DNA of 64,000 nt from Rhizobium mongolense subsp. loessense. GTDB taxonomy: Bacteria > Pseudomonadota > Alphaproteobacteria > Rhizobiales > Rhizobiaceae. The position numbers and the translations under genes were made by a program. How positions within the stretch are numbered: position 1 is the stretch's first letter; the number at the start of each line of letters is the position of its first letter. Under the pieces are notes generated by a model that saw only the letters and a program-made list of their open reading frames with translations, ran no database searches and was not told where the DNA came from. Location of the stretch: the NCBI RefSeq assembly GCF_900099775.1, contig NZ_FMTM01000006.1, forward strand, positions 248,001 through 312,000, read 5' to 3'. Of the stretch, positions 40,786-50,011 are shown piece by piece.

Positions 40786-43329
40786 TCATAGTTCGCGCAA
40801 AACGGGTGCTGCCTTCTGGCCGAGAATGCGCCAGGTGCCGATGAGCCCGATGCCGACTGTCAGGACCAGGGCGGTGACGAGCGTGAGGCCGGCGACATCC
40901 GGCAGGAAGGTCGAAGGCATCCGCATGATGCGGCTGACGATGAACCAGGCCGCAGCTCCGCCGGCGATCAATGCAAAGACCGCTGTTGCAACCCCCAGGA
41001 TCAGATATTCGTAGCTGAAGGCGCGGATGAGCATCGCCCGCGTCGCGCCAAGCGTCTTCAGGACGACGGCGTCGTGCGTTCGGGCCCGGTTGCCGGCGGC
41101 AAGCGCGCCGGCAAGCACCAGAACGGAGGAGATGAGCGCAACGGAGGCGGCAGCGCGGATTGCGGTTGCGAGCTGCGCGACGAGCGTGTTGACAATATCG
41201 ATTGCGTCCTTGACGCGCACGCTGGTGATCGTTGGGTACGTATTGGTCACGGATTTCAGGATAGCCGCTTCTATGGCCGGCGTCGCCGAGGGATCGGTAA
41301 GCGTTGCCAGCCATGCATGCGGAGCGCCGCGGAAGGTATTCGGCGAGAAGACCATGACGAAATTGATCGATAGCGATTCCCACTCGACTTTCCGCAGATT
41401 TGCGATCTTGGCCGTCAGGTTACGGCCGAGCACGTTTACGGTGACGGTATCGCCGATTTTGAGGCCGAGTTCCCTGGCTTCTTCCGAGGAGAAGGAGACA
41501 AGCGGTTCGCCGCTGTAGTCCTGCGGCCACCAGCTTCCCTCCGTCAGCGAGGCGTTTTCCGGTATCGTCTCGGAATAGGTGATGCCGCGGTCGCCGCGCA
41601 GCACCCATTGGCCGCCGGGCGGCACCTGGATCGTGGTCACGTCCTTGCCGTTCAGCGCCAGAATGCGGCCCCGCAGCATCGGCACTTCCACGAGCTTGCC
41701 TTCCGGCGCGTGCCGGCTGATCAGGTTGCGGAAGTTTTCGACCTCAGCGCTCTGAATGTCCACGAAGAAGAAATTCGGTGCGCCGTTTGCCATGCGGCCG
41801 GTCAATTGCCGGCGCAGGTTGCCGTCGATGAGCGTCAAGGTGACCAGCAGCGCGAGGCCGAGGCCGAGCGAGAGGACGACGGACGGCGTCAGTGCGCCAG
41901 GACGATGGATATTGCCGATTGCAAGCCTGAGCGCCGGTGAATTGACACGCGGGCTGCGCTTGGCAAGCCAGGCGATCAGTGCTGCCACGGCCCGCAAGAT
42001 GACGAAGGCAAAGACAATCGCGCCGACGAAGATAACGGCGATGTATCGGTCATAGGCGGTAACGATCGCAAGACCGGCAAGCGCAGCCATGAAGAGCAGA
42101 GCAAGCAAGATATAAGGCAACGAGGGCAGGCGGCGTGCCTCGAAACCCTGTTCGCGGAAGAGCGCAGTTGCAGGCACTTCCCGGGCATGGCCGAGCGGCA
42201 TGATAGCGAAGGCGAGCGTCGTCAGGATGCCGAAGAGCGCAGCCAGCAGCAGCGCGTCTGGATAGAGCGTCGGTTCGGTGGAAACCGGCAGGAATTGTGC
42301 CAGGAATTGCGCGGCAAGCATCGGCGACAAGGCGCCGATGACGAGGCCGAACAGGATGCCGGCCGATGCGATGATCGCAATCTGGAAGAGATAAACGAGG
42401 ACGACGACGGCAGCAGGCGCCCCCAGGCATTTGAACGTCGCGATCGTCGTGCGCTTCGCATCCAGAAAGGCCCGCACGGCGTTGGCGACGCCGACACCGC
42501 CGACGATGAGCGCGGTGAGGCCGACGAGCGTGAGGAATTGGGAGAAGCGGGTGATATTTTCGGTGAGAGACGGGGCCGCCCGGTCACTCGTTCGGATCGA
42601 CCAGCCCGCCGATGGGAACTCCCGGGTGGCGCGGTCGCGCACGCTCGCGCGCTCGGAGGGGGCATCGAGCTTTATCTTGTAGACATGCTCGACAAGGCTG
42701 CCGGTCTGGATCAGTCCGGAAGCAATCAGTGCCTGGCGGCTCACCACCAGCCGCGGCGCAAATCCGAAACCTTCTGAAAGCGCATCCGGCTCGGTCCTCA
42801 CCTGACCTGTGATGCTGAGGGTGGCATTGCCGAGCAGTATCTCGTCGCCGACAGCAAGACCGAGCCGCTCCAGCAAGAGAGGTGCTGCAACGGCGCCGTA
42901 GGTTCCGTTCTGATCGGAAAGCAGAGCCGAAAGGGGGTAATCCGGTTCGGCCGCGAATTTGCCATAGAGCGGATAGGCATCGTCCACCGACTTGACCTCA
43001 ACGAGCGCTTGATCCGACCCGTCCGGCTTTCGTGCCATGGATCGAAGACCAGTTGAGATGGAAACCTGGCCGAGGCCCCGCAGGAAATTCATCTCCGGCT
43101 GGGTTGCTTCACGGTTGTTCAGCTCGAAGCGGACGTCACCGGCGAGCAGTTCCTGGCCCTGGGAGGCGATCGAGTCGGTAATTGACTGCGAGATGGAGTT
43201 GACGGCGGCGATCGCGCCGGTGCCGAGTGCGATGCAGGCGAGGAAGATGTAAAAGCCCCTGAAACCGCCGCGGAGCTCGCGAAGGGCAAGGCTAAAGGCA
43301 AGCGCAGTGCGCGGGGCGACAAGCTTCAT
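40786..43329 (-). CDS. FtsX/MacB-type ABC transporter permease
   Basis: 847 residues, an ABC permease of the FtsX-like/YbbP group, with an N-terminal helix ('GGFRGFYIFLACIALGTGAIAAVNSISQSI'), a large extracytoplasmic part and two FtsX modules with several helices ('LTLVGLTALIVGGVGVANAVRAFL', 'AAIRAAASVALISSVLVLAGALAAGNRARTHDAVVLKTLGATRAMLIRAFSYEYL'). It works with the ATPase encoded upstream, with a four-base overlap. Role of this YbbAP-like exporter is probably in the cell envelope or in lipoprotein or hydrophobic compound export; unproven. The neighbouring tesA-like gene on the opposite strand is the same arrangement as ybbAP-tesA of E. coli. Confidence 0.9.
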   Translation of the reverse strand: MKLVAPRTALAFSLALRELRGGFRGFYIFLACIALGTGAIAAVNSISQSITDSIASQGQELLAGDVRFELNNREATQPEMNFLRGLGQVSISTGLRSMARKPDGSDQALVEVKSVDDAYPLYGKFAAEPDYPLSALLSDQNGTYGAVAAPLLLERLGLAVGDEILLGNATLSITGQVRTEPDALSEGFGFAPRLVVSRQALIASGLIQTGSLVEHVYKIKLDAPSERASVRDRATREFPSAGWSIRTSDRAAPSLTENITRFSQFLTLVGLTALIVGGVGVANAVRAFLDAKRTTIATFKCLGAPAAVVVLVYLFQIAIIASAGILFGLVIGALSPMLAAQFLAQFLPVSTEPTLYPDALLLAALFGILTTLAFAIMPLGHAREVPATALFREQGFEARRLPSLPYILLALLFMAALAGLAIVTAYDRYIAVIFVGAIVFAFVILRAVAALIAWLAKRSPRVNSPALRLAIGNIHRPGALTPSVVLSLGLGLALLVTLTLIDGNLRRQLTGRMANGAPNFFFVDIQSAEVENFRNLISRHAPEGKLVEVPMLRGRILALNGKDVTTIQVPPGGQWVLRGDRGITYSETIPENASLTEGSWWPQDYSGEPLVSFSSEEARELGLKIGDTVTVNVLGRNLTAKIANLRKVEWESLSINFVMVFSPNTFRGAPHAWLATLTDPSATPAIEAAILKSVTNTYPTITSVRVKDAIDIVNTLVAQLATAIRAAASVALISSVLVLAGALAAGNRARTHDAVVLKTLGATRAMLIRAFSYEYLILGVATAVFALIAGGAAAWFIVSRIMRMPSTFLPDVAGLTLVTALVLTVGIGLIGTWRILGQKAAPVLREL

Positions 43330-44033
43330 GCTATGGCCGCTTCGGAATGGCGCGCCGCGCTATCGCCTTCGATCTTGCCGGAGCGGACTTTGATCTGCCG
43401 CGAGCAGCGATTGGCAAGCGAGACGTCATGCGTGACGAGCAGTAGTGTCATGCCGCGTTCGGCCTGCTTGGAAAAAAGCAGATCGGCGATCTGGCGGCCG
43501 GTATCGGTGTCGAGATTGCCGGTCGGTTCGTCGGCGATGAGCAGGGCTGGTGTTGGCGCAAGCGCGCGCGCGATGGCGACACGTTGCTGTTCGCCGCCGG
43601 AAAGCTGGCCCGGGTAGTGGCTCAGCCGCTCGCCGAGCCCGACCGATTTCAACTCGCGACGGGCAATGTCGAAGGGGTTCGGCACGTTTGCGAGTTCAAG
43701 CGGGACTGCGACGTTTTCAAGTGCCGTCATATTGGCGATCAGATGGAACGACTGGAAGACGATGCCGATATTGCGGCCACGGAAATCGGCGACCTGATCT
43801 TCGCTGAGGGCGTGCAACGGCGTGTCGTTTATATTGATCTCGCCGCTATCGAGCCTCTCAAGGCCGGCGAGGACCATTAGCAGCGTGGACTTTCCCGAGC
43901 CGGACGGACCGACGATGCCCACCGACTCTCCGGCGGCGACCGAAAGGTCGATGCCCTTCAGGACATGAACGGAGGCTGCCGCGTTGCCAAGCGTCAAATC
44001 TGCCTGCTTGAGCTCGATGATGGTTTTTGCCAA
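43326..44033 (-). CDS. ABC transporter ATP-binding protein (YbbA/LolD type)
   Basis: 235 residues: Walker A 'IVGPSGSGKSTLLM', signature 'LSGGEQQRVAIARALA', Walker B 'LLIADEPTGNLD', H-loop 'LVTHD'. 'GNLD' and the sequence of the MacB/LolD group define the type. It overlaps the FtsX-type permease start by four bases (ATGA). Divergent from the tesA-like esterase as in E. coli ybbA-tesA. Confidence 0.93.
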   Translation of the reverse strand: MAKTIIELKQADLTLGNAAASVHVLKGIDLSVAAGESVGIVGPSGSGKSTLLMVLAGLERLDSGEININDTPLHALSEDQVADFRGRNIGIVFQSFHLIANMTALENVAVPLELANVPNPFDIARRELKSVGLGERLSHYPGQLSGGEQQRVAIARALAPTPALLIADEPTGNLDTDTGRQIADLLFSKQAERGMTLLLVTHDVSLANRCSRQIKVRSGKIEGDSAARHSEAAIA

Positions 44034-44087
44034 CAGAAAATCGCCCTATATGAATTGCAAAGACTTTGCCAATCTAGGGAAAGCAGC

Positions 44088-44732
44088 ATGAGATTTAAAG
44101 TTGCCGCGCTTCACATCGCTGTCATTGCCGCTTCGTTGATTTTCGGGACGAGTGCCAATGCTGCGACGATCAACCTTGTCGGCTTCGGCGACAGCCTGAT
44201 GGCAGGATACCAATTGCCGCCCGGCGACGGCTTTCCGGAAAAGCTGCAAGCGGCCTTGAAAGCCAAAGGCGTCGATGTTTCGATTGCCAATGCCGGCGTT
44301 TCCGGGGATACGACGACCGCTGGGCTGGCGCGAATCGACTGGTCGGTCCCCGATGGCACCAACGGCGTCATCTTGGAGCTTGGCGCCAACGACGCGTTGC
44401 GCGGTATTGCCCCGGAAGAGAGCGAAAAGAACTTGGACGCGATGATTGCCCGGCTAAAGGATCGCGGCATCGCCGTGCTGCTCGTGGGCATGATGGCGCC
44501 TCCGAACATGGGTGGTGATTATGCCGCGCGTTTCAATCCAATCTACCAAAAACTAGCGGAAAAACATCAGGTTCCCCTTTACCCTTTTTTCCTTGACGGT
44601 GTCGTGATGGACACCAGTCTGAAGCTGGACGATGGAATGCATCCGAACGCGAAGGGCATTGATGTCATGGTTCAGAAGATGGAACCGGCTGTCACGGAAT
44701 TCATCGGGACGATTTCTACTGTGAAGAAATAA
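44088..44732 (+). CDS. tesA: SGNH-family periplasmic esterase (TesA-like)
   Basis: 214 residues. A signal peptide (1-26, 'GTSANAAT') leads to a GDSL/SGNH hydrolase: Block I 'VGFGDSLMAGYQLPPG' (nucleophile Ser), Block II Gly in 'NAGVSGDTT', Block III 'LELGANDALRG' (Asn) and Block V 'DGMHPNAKG' (Asp-His). It hydrolyses acyl-CoA, lysophospholipids or arylesters in the periplasm. It is divergent from the ybbA-like ATPase, as in E. coli tesA-ybbAP. Confidence 0.9.
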   Translation: MRFKVAALHIAVIAASLIFGTSANAATINLVGFGDSLMAGYQLPPGDGFPEKLQAALKAKGVDVSIANAGVSGDTTTAGLARIDWSVPDGTNGVILELGANDALRGIAPEESEKNLDAMIARLKDRGIAVLLVGMMAPPNMGGDYAARFNPIYQKLAEKHQVPLYPFFLDGVVMDTSLKLDDGMHPNAKGIDVMVQKMEPAVTEFIGTISTVKK

Positions 44733-44800
44733 GGGCTTGCGCGGGTCTCGAATGCGTGATTCCGTGTGAGCACCTGCAAAAGATTCGGGGAGTGCTCGTC

Positions 44801-45394
44801 ATGCCGAGACTGTTTACCGCCCTCGAAATTCCGCGCAATGCGGCGATGAGCCTTTCATTGCTGCGCGGTGGTCTTCCCGGTGCAAGATGGATCGATGTGG
44901 AGAATTACCACATCACACTGCGCTTCATCGGCGATGTCGATGGACGCACTGCTGACGAAATCGTTGAGCGCCTGGACCGGATCGATCGGCCCGAATTTCA
45001 GATACGCCTTGACGGCATCGGCTCGTTCGGCTCGAAGAAGCCGCATTCCGTCTGGGCAGGCGTTTCGCCCTCGCCGGAAATGTATGCACTACAGGCTGAA
45101 ATCGAGCGCATTTGCCAGCGGATCGGCCTGCCGCCAGATCCCCGAAAATTTACCCCGCATGTGACGCTGGCGCGTATGAAGTCCTCGCGCGTCGATGACG
45201 TCGTCCATTACCTTTCCAGTCGAGGCAATTTCCAGACGTCATCCTTCACCGTTCCACGCTTCGTGCTGCTTTCTTCGCGCGAATCGGTCGGCGGCGGGCC
45301 CTATCTGACGGAAGAAGTGTTCCCGCTGAGCGAGGCCTGGTCGGCGCCGAGCTTGTCCACCAATGCGATGCAGCCGGCCAAAAGCCTCGTATAG
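44801..45394 (+). CDS. thpR: RNA 2',3'-cyclic phosphodiesterase
   Basis: 197 residues of the 2H phosphoesterase family, with the two HxTx motifs 'HITL' (His37) and 'HVTL' (His120). It opens 2',3'-cyclic phosphates in RNA (formerly 2'-5' RNA ligase). Starting ATG 44801 is preferred; an upstream Met at 44756 also exists. The C-terminal 31 codons overlap the end of the opposing phosphatase gene by 94 bases, and this tail is not typical of ThpR. Confidence 0.9.
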   Translation: MPRLFTALEIPRNAAMSLSLLRGGLPGARWIDVENYHITLRFIGDVDGRTADEIVERLDRIDRPEFQIRLDGIGSFGSKKPHSVWAGVSPSPEMYALQAEIERICQRIGLPPDPRKFTPHVTLARMKSSRVDDVVHYLSSRGNFQTSSFTVPRFVLLSSRESVGGGPYLTEEVFPLSEAWSAPSLSTNAMQPAKSLV

Positions 45395-45801
45395 ATCAGT
45401 TCGAAGCCTTCCGGGCCACCAAAATAGGGGTCCGGAATATCTTCGCCAGTCTGAAGCGCGGCATCGCCGAAAAGCATTATGTTGCCAGCACCCGGCGCCA
45501 TCGCGCGAAGCTCGGCAATATTGGCGCGGTCCATTGCGAGGACAAGATCGAATTCTTCGAAATCCTTAAGGCGGACACGGCGGGCACGTTGCCCTGTAAT
45601 GTCAATGCCGTGGGCTCGTGCGATTGCGATCGAGCGTCTATCAGGCGGTTTGCCTTGATGCCAGCCGCCGGTACCTGCTGAGTCAATCTTGAACCGATCG
45701 GCAAGACCGCTCTGCCTTGCAATATGGACGAAAACGCCTTCGGCGAGCGGAGAGCGGCAGATATTGCCCATGCAAACAAAGAGAATGCTGACGCGTTTCA
45801 T
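45301..45801 (-). CDS. Low-molecular-weight protein-tyrosine phosphatase
   Basis: 166 residues: P-loop 'LFVCMGNICRSPLAEG' (C(X)5R plus Ser) at the N-terminus, general-acid loop 'DIPDPYFGG', and 'FEEFDLVLAMDRANIAEL'. LMW-PTP enzymes dephosphorylate tyrosine in exopolysaccharide or stress pathways. The gene overlaps thpR (opposite strand) by 94 bases, so the final 31 codons are antisense to coding sequence. The ATG at 45801 is the conserved start. Confidence 0.92.
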   Translation of the reverse strand: MKRVSILFVCMGNICRSPLAEGVFVHIARQSGLADRFKIDSAGTGGWHQGKPPDRRSIAIARAHGIDITGQRARRVRLKDFEEFDLVLAMDRANIAELRAMAPGAGNIMLFGDAALQTGEDIPDPYFGGPEGFELIYTRLLAGCIALVDKLGADQASLSGNTSSVR

Positions 45802-45836
45802 GAAGAGACCTGACTGAAGAGATGGAGCACGATGAC

Positions 45837-46139
45837 ATGAAACAGGAGAAACTGGAACGGAGCGCGATCGACAGCCAGCTTGCCGGATTGGCGGGTTGGT
45901 CCTTGGATGATGGTTGGGCATCGATCTCGAAAACATTCAAATTCGCAAGCTTCGTCGAAGCCTTCGGTTTCATGACCAAGGCGGCGCTTGTGGCAGAAAA
46001 GCTCAACCACCATCCGGAATGGTTCAATGTCTATTCCAGGGTCGAGGTGAAGCTGAACACCCATGATGCAGGCGGATTGACCGAACTCGACTTCAAGCTT
46101 GCCAAGGCGATGGACAAGGCCGCAGGGCAGATTGATTGA
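45837..46139 (+). CDS. Pterin-4a-carbinolamine dehydratase
   Basis: 100 residues with the family signature 'NHHPEWFNVYSRVEVKLNTHDAGGLTELDFKLAKAMD' ('HHPEW' is diagnostic, catalytic His). It recycles pterin cofactor (for aromatic amino-acid hydroxylases) or shunts it. GGAG at 45824-45827 favours ATG 45837; a Met at 45822 is an alternative. Confidence 0.92.
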   Translation: MKQEKLERSAIDSQLAGLAGWSLDDGWASISKTFKFASFVEAFGFMTKAALVAEKLNHHPEWFNVYSRVEVKLNTHDAGGLTELDFKLAKAMDKAAGQID

Positions 46140-46190
46140 ATCTGTTAAAGCCATCACCATATCTTCGCATGCACCAAAGGGAAAACGGGA

Positions 46191-46580
46191 ATGGACGAGG
46201 TCAAATTCGGTGAAATCCTGCTGCCCGGGGACGAAGATACCCAGAGCCGGCGGGAGAAGGCTGTGCGGAAAAAGTTCTGGCCGACCTTCAAGCGGGCGGT
46301 GCGGCAGATTCCGTTTTCACGGGATCTTGTCGCAGGCTTTTATTGCGCGCTCGATCCGGAAACGCCGACGCGCGTACGCGGCATCCTGCTCGCGGCTCTT
46401 GCCTATTTCATCCTGCCTTTCGACATGGTCCCGGACATCTTTATGCTGATCGGTTTTTCGGACGATATTGCGGTACTCTCGGCGGCTTTCGCGATGGTCA
46501 ACAGCCATATGAAAGCCAAGCACTACGAGGCGGCCGATCGCGCGCTTGCCGATCGGCCGGAAGGCATGAAAACGATCTAG
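46191..46580 (+). CDS. YkvA-like (DUF1232) membrane protein
   Basis: 129 residues. One or two hydrophobic helices in 'RVRGILLAALAYFILPFDMVPDIFMLIGFSDDIAVLSAAFAMV', which matches DUF1232/YkvA ('YFLLPFDLIPDFIPG.GFLDD'). Function unknown. It follows pterin dehydratase by 51 bases and may be in the same transcript. Confidence 0.82.
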   Translation: MDEVKFGEILLPGDEDTQSRREKAVRKKFWPTFKRAVRQIPFSRDLVAGFYCALDPETPTRVRGILLAALAYFILPFDMVPDIFMLIGFSDDIAVLSAAFAMVNSHMKAKHYEAADRALADRPEGMKTI

Positions 46581-46919
46581 ACCGTTCTGGCTTCCAGCCC
46601 TTGTGCTCAGGCAATTCTTTGACGAATTTCCAACGTCTTAATGGCCCTGCAACGGAATTTTGGAAGGTCAAACTCTTGCCTGAATCTTTATGTCTTAAAT
46701 CTCCTCGAAGGGATGGCATCACGCCATCAGGGCACAATATCGTCGCGGGGCGCAATCGCGTTATGCGTTAACACTCAGGCCGGAATGACACACGTGGAGA
46801 CAATTCGCAGGCTCCGTTGACGCTTTGGTAACCTGAATTAAGTCAAAATAAAGCAGATCGTGACGAAGACGCCGCTCGCTCCGACAGGGCGCTGAATCGC
46901 AAGAACCGGCAGGAAATCC
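46581..46919. other. Intergenic region, no gene recognised
   Basis: About 340 bases with no supported gene. It should contain the promoter of the IalB-like gene; I cannot place a convincing -35/-10. A short inverted repeat (GATGGC-N5-GCCATC, about 46712-46728) is the only structure. Confidence 0.4.
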
Positions 46920-47435
46920 ATGTTTGTAAAAAGTATCGTATCCGCTCTCGCACTCGTTCTCATCACGGCCGGAGCTGTAGGAGCACAGCAGACTGCTGCT
47001 GCACCGACGCGCATCCAGCAATTCCAGGCCTGGGGCGCCTATTCCTACAAGCAGGGCAACGGCAATGTTTGCTATGTGCTGTCCGTGCCGACCGAAAAGA
47101 AGCCGGCTGGCATTGACCACGGCGACAACTTCTTCATCGTCTCGCAGCGTCCTGGCCAGAACATCTCCTACGAGCCGCAGGCGATGATGGGCTACACGGT
47201 CAAGGACGGTTCGAAGATCGAAGTCGTCATCGACAACAAGACCTTTGTCATGTTCACCAAGGATAAAGCCGGCTGGGTCGAGAACGCGGCGCAGGAGCCC
47301 GCGCTTGTGGCGGCCATGAAGGGCGGCAAGTCGATGACGGTCAATGCGACGTCTCGGCGAGGCACTGCCACATCCTACAGCTACTCGCTCTCCGGTATCT
47401 CCGCTTCGCTGAAGCAGATCGAAACCTGCAAGTAA
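46920..47435 (+). CDS. IalB-like (invasion-associated locus B) secreted protein
   Basis: 171 residues. Signal peptide (1-21, 'AGAVGAQQTA'), then the IalB-family domain: 'FQAWGAYSYKQGNGNVCYVLSVPTEKKPAG', 'GDNFFIVSQRPGQNISYEPQAMMGYTVKDG', and 'ASLKQIETCK'. Two Cys (one in 'NVCYVL', one at the end) may form a disulfide. IalB was first named in Bartonella; in non-pathogens its role is unknown. A terminator follows. Confidence 0.85.
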   Translation: MFVKSIVSALALVLITAGAVGAQQTAAAPTRIQQFQAWGAYSYKQGNGNVCYVLSVPTEKKPAGIDHGDNFFIVSQRPGQNISYEPQAMMGYTVKDGSKIEVVIDNKTFVMFTKDKAGWVENAAQEPALVAAMKGGKSMTVNATSRRGTATSYSYSLSGISASLKQIETCK

Positions 47436-47460
47436 GCCACCTTGCTCTGTCTTGAAGTTC

Positions 47461-47489
47461 AAAGGCCGGCCTTGCGCCGGCCTTTGCCG
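47461..47489 (+). terminator. Terminator after IalB-like gene
   Basis: AAAGGCCGGC - CTTGC - GCCGGCCTTT, a perfect ten-base-pair stem. The T run is only TTT. It lies 25 bases past the stop codon. Confidence 0.8.
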
Positions 47490-47662
47490 TTTCCATCTAT
47501 AGTGACGCGCGGCGAAAATGATGATAAAGCCGCGCGCAACTGCGGAAAGATCGCGGCATATGCTGCTGCTCCGTCATTCAATTTTCTGCCAACTGCCGAT
47601 GCCGCCCGCAAAGTCAACATGCTTACCGGGATGAGCGCAGTTTGATTTCGGGATAAGAGACC

Positions 47663-48892
47663 ATGTCCGTCATGGATGCCGTGACCATCACCAAGCCTGC
47701 CGGGCAGCCGCGCACAGAGCTTTCGCCGAAGCCCTCGCTGATAGGCTTGAGCCGCGAGGAAATGGGCAATGCTCTTCGCCAGAGGGGCGTTGCCGACAAA
47801 CAGGTGAAGATGCGCGTCAGCCAGCTCTGGAACTGGATTTATGTGCGCGGCATCTCCGATTTCGATCAGATGGTGAATATCGCCAAGGACATGCGAGAGA
47901 TGCTGAAACAGCATTTCACCATTGCGCGCCCGGAGATTGTCGAAGAGCAAGTTTCCAATGACGGCACCCGCAAGTGGTTGCTGCGCTTTCCGCCGCGCGG
48001 CGCCGGCCGTCCCGTCGAAGTTGAAACCGTCTACATCCCGGAAGAAGGTCGCGGCACGCTCTGCATCTCCAGCCAGGTCGGCTGTTCGCTCACCTGTTCC
48101 TTCTGTCACACCGGCACGCAGCGGCTGGTGCGCAACCTGACGGCGGAAGAAATCCTCTCGCAGCTCCTGCTTGCCCGCGACCGGCTTGGCGATTTTCCGG
48201 ACCGCGATATTCCGCTCGGCGCCATGGTGCCGTCGGAAGGCCGCAAGGTGAGCAACATCGTCATGATGGGAATGGGCGAGCCGCTCTACAATTTCGATGC
48301 GGTCAAGCAGGCGCTGCTGATCGCCACGGATGGCGACGGGCTTTCGCTATCGAAGCGTCGCGTCACGCTTTCCACCTCCGGCGTCGTGCCTGAGATTTTC
48401 CGCACTGGAGAAGAGATCGGCGTCATGCTGGCGATCTCGCTGCATGCCGTGCGCGACGATCTGCGCGACATTCTCGTACCGATCAACAAGAAGTATCCGC
48501 TGAAGGAACTGATCGAGGCTTGCCGGGCCTATCCAGGGCTTTCGAATGCACGCCGCATCACCTTCGAATATGTGATGCTGAAGGATGTCAACGACAGCCT
48601 GGAAGATGCCAAGGGGCTGATCCAGCTCCTGAAAGGCGTGCCTGCCAAGATCAACCTGATCCCATTCAATCCCTGGCCGGGCACGAACTACCAGTGTTCT
48701 GACTGGGCGCAGATCGAGAAGTTTGCCGATTTCATCAATTCGGCAGGATATGCCTCGCCAATCCGTACGCCACGCGGCCGCGACATTCTCGCCGCTTGCG
48801 GCCAGCTGAAATCGGAATCCGAGCGCATGCGCAAGACCGAGCGCCTGGCATTCGAGGCGATGATGATCGCCAATCACGGCGTGGACGACTGA
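47663..48892 (+). CDS. rlmN: Dual-specificity RNA methyltransferase RlmN
   Basis: 409 residues. Radical-SAM enzyme that methylates C2 of A2503 in 23S rRNA and A37 in some tRNAs. Motifs: 'SSQVGCSLTCSFCHTGTQ' (CxxxCxxC), 'VMMGMGEPLYNFDAV', 'VTLSTSGVVPEI', 'SLHAVRDDLRD', and the C-terminal Cys in 'DILAACGQL' that is methylated during catalysis. About 20 residues longer at the N-terminus than E. coli. ATG at 47663 is chosen. Confidence 0.96.
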   Translation: MSVMDAVTITKPAGQPRTELSPKPSLIGLSREEMGNALRQRGVADKQVKMRVSQLWNWIYVRGISDFDQMVNIAKDMREMLKQHFTIARPEIVEEQVSNDGTRKWLLRFPPRGAGRPVEVETVYIPEEGRGTLCISSQVGCSLTCSFCHTGTQRLVRNLTAEEILSQLLLARDRLGDFPDRDIPLGAMVPSEGRKVSNIVMMGMGEPLYNFDAVKQALLIATDGDGLSLSKRRVTLSTSGVVPEIFRTGEEIGVMLAISLHAVRDDLRDILVPINKKYPLKELIEACRAYPGLSNARRITFEYVMLKDVNDSLEDAKGLIQLLKGVPAKINLIPFNPWPGTNYQCSDWAQIEKFADFINSAGYASPIRTPRGRDILAACGQLKSESERMRKTERLAFEAMMIANHGVDD

Positions 48893-48982
48893 TCAGCAAG
48901 TTTGATCCTTGCAGCAGTTCTTTGCGATTGATTGCCGCGCGGGGTTTTCCTAGAAGCCTCTCATTACCGATGGAGGACTCTC

Positions 48983-49936
48983 ATGCGTTTGATCTCGCTC
49001 GCCGTCGCGGCGGTTCTTGCCCTTAATTTGCCTGCCAAGGCTGAGGGCGTCACCGTCGCTGTGACGGCCATCGTCGAGCACCCGGCGCTCGATGCCGTGC
49101 GCAAGGGCGTCCAGGATACGCTTGCCGCGGCAGGCTACAAGGAAGGTGAGAATCTCACGTTCCTCTTTGAATCCGCACAGGGAAATCCTGCCACCGCAGC
49201 GCAGATCGCCCGCCAGTTCGCAGGCGAGGATCCGAACGTCATCGTGCCGATCTCAACGCCGTCAGCGCAGGCTGTGGTTTCTGCGACCCGCGACATTCCA
49301 GTGGTTTTCACTGCCGTCTCCGATCCGCTCGGCGCCCAGCTCGTCAAGGATATGGACAAGCCCGGCGGCAACGTCACCGGCCTTTCCGATATGTCGCGGG
49401 TTGCCGAACATGTTGCGCTGATCAAGGAGATCCTGCCTGCCGCCAAGACGATCGGTTACCTTTACAATTCCGGGGAAGCCAATTCCGTGTCGTTGCTTGC
49501 GGTCCTGAAGGCTGAGGCGGAGAAGGCCGGTATGAGCGTTGTTGAGTCGGCGGCGACGAAGTCTGCGGAAGTCCAGGGTGCTGCGCGTGCGCTGATCGGC
49601 CGTGCCGATGCGATCTACGTCCCGACCGACAACACGATCATCTCGGCGCTGGAGGGTGCAGTAGCCGTTGCCGAAGAAAGCAAGCTGCCGCTCTTTACGG
49701 CGGATACGGATTCCGTCTCACGCGGCTCGATCGCAGCGCTCGGTTTCAACTATTACGACGTTGGAAAGCAGACCGGCGATGTCGTGGTGCGTGTCCTGAA
49801 GGGCGAAAATCCGGGTGATATTCCGGTCAAGGTTGCCGCCGGCAGCGATCTCATCATCAACAATGCCGCGGCTCAGAAAATGGGCGTTAAGCTACCGGAA
49901 AGCGTTCTCAAACGCGCCAATCGCGTCATCGAATAA
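48983..49936 (+). CDS. ABC transporter substrate-binding protein (TrpX-like)
   Basis: 317 residues. Signal peptide (1-20, 'ALNLPAKAEG') and ABC_sub_bind (Pfam 04392) fold: 'VTVAVTAIVEHPALDAVRKGVQDTLAAAGY', 'PNVIVPISTPSAQAVVSAT', 'DIPVVFTAVSDPLGAQLV'. Followed by a permease and an ATPase of matching type, giving a full importer like TrpXYZ of Gram-positive bacteria. Tryptophan is only an analogy; ligand unknown. GGAGG 48972-48976 is the ribosome-binding site for the ATG at 48983. Confidence 0.88.
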   Translation: MRLISLAVAAVLALNLPAKAEGVTVAVTAIVEHPALDAVRKGVQDTLAAAGYKEGENLTFLFESAQGNPATAAQIARQFAGEDPNVIVPISTPSAQAVVSATRDIPVVFTAVSDPLGAQLVKDMDKPGGNVTGLSDMSRVAEHVALIKEILPAAKTIGYLYNSGEANSVSLLAVLKAEAEKAGMSVVESAATKSAEVQGAARALIGRADAIYVPTDNTIISALEGAVAVAEESKLPLFTADTDSVSRGSIAALGFNYYDVGKQTGDVVVRVLKGENPGDIPVKVAAGSDLIINNAAAQKMGVKLPESVLKRANRVIE

Positions 49937-49954
49937 CCACCAGCTTTCGCCATT

Positions 49955-49976
49955 ATCGATATTGCATCGATATTGC
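49955..49976 (+). repeat. 11-base tandem repeat between binding protein and permease genes
   Basis: ATCGATATTGC occurs twice head to tail. It lies in the 75-base gap between the binding-protein stop and the permease start. Confidence 0.7.
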
Positions 49977-50011
49977 GCTCAGCCGCGCCTGTTTCTAAAC
50001 GGGAGCGGCTG

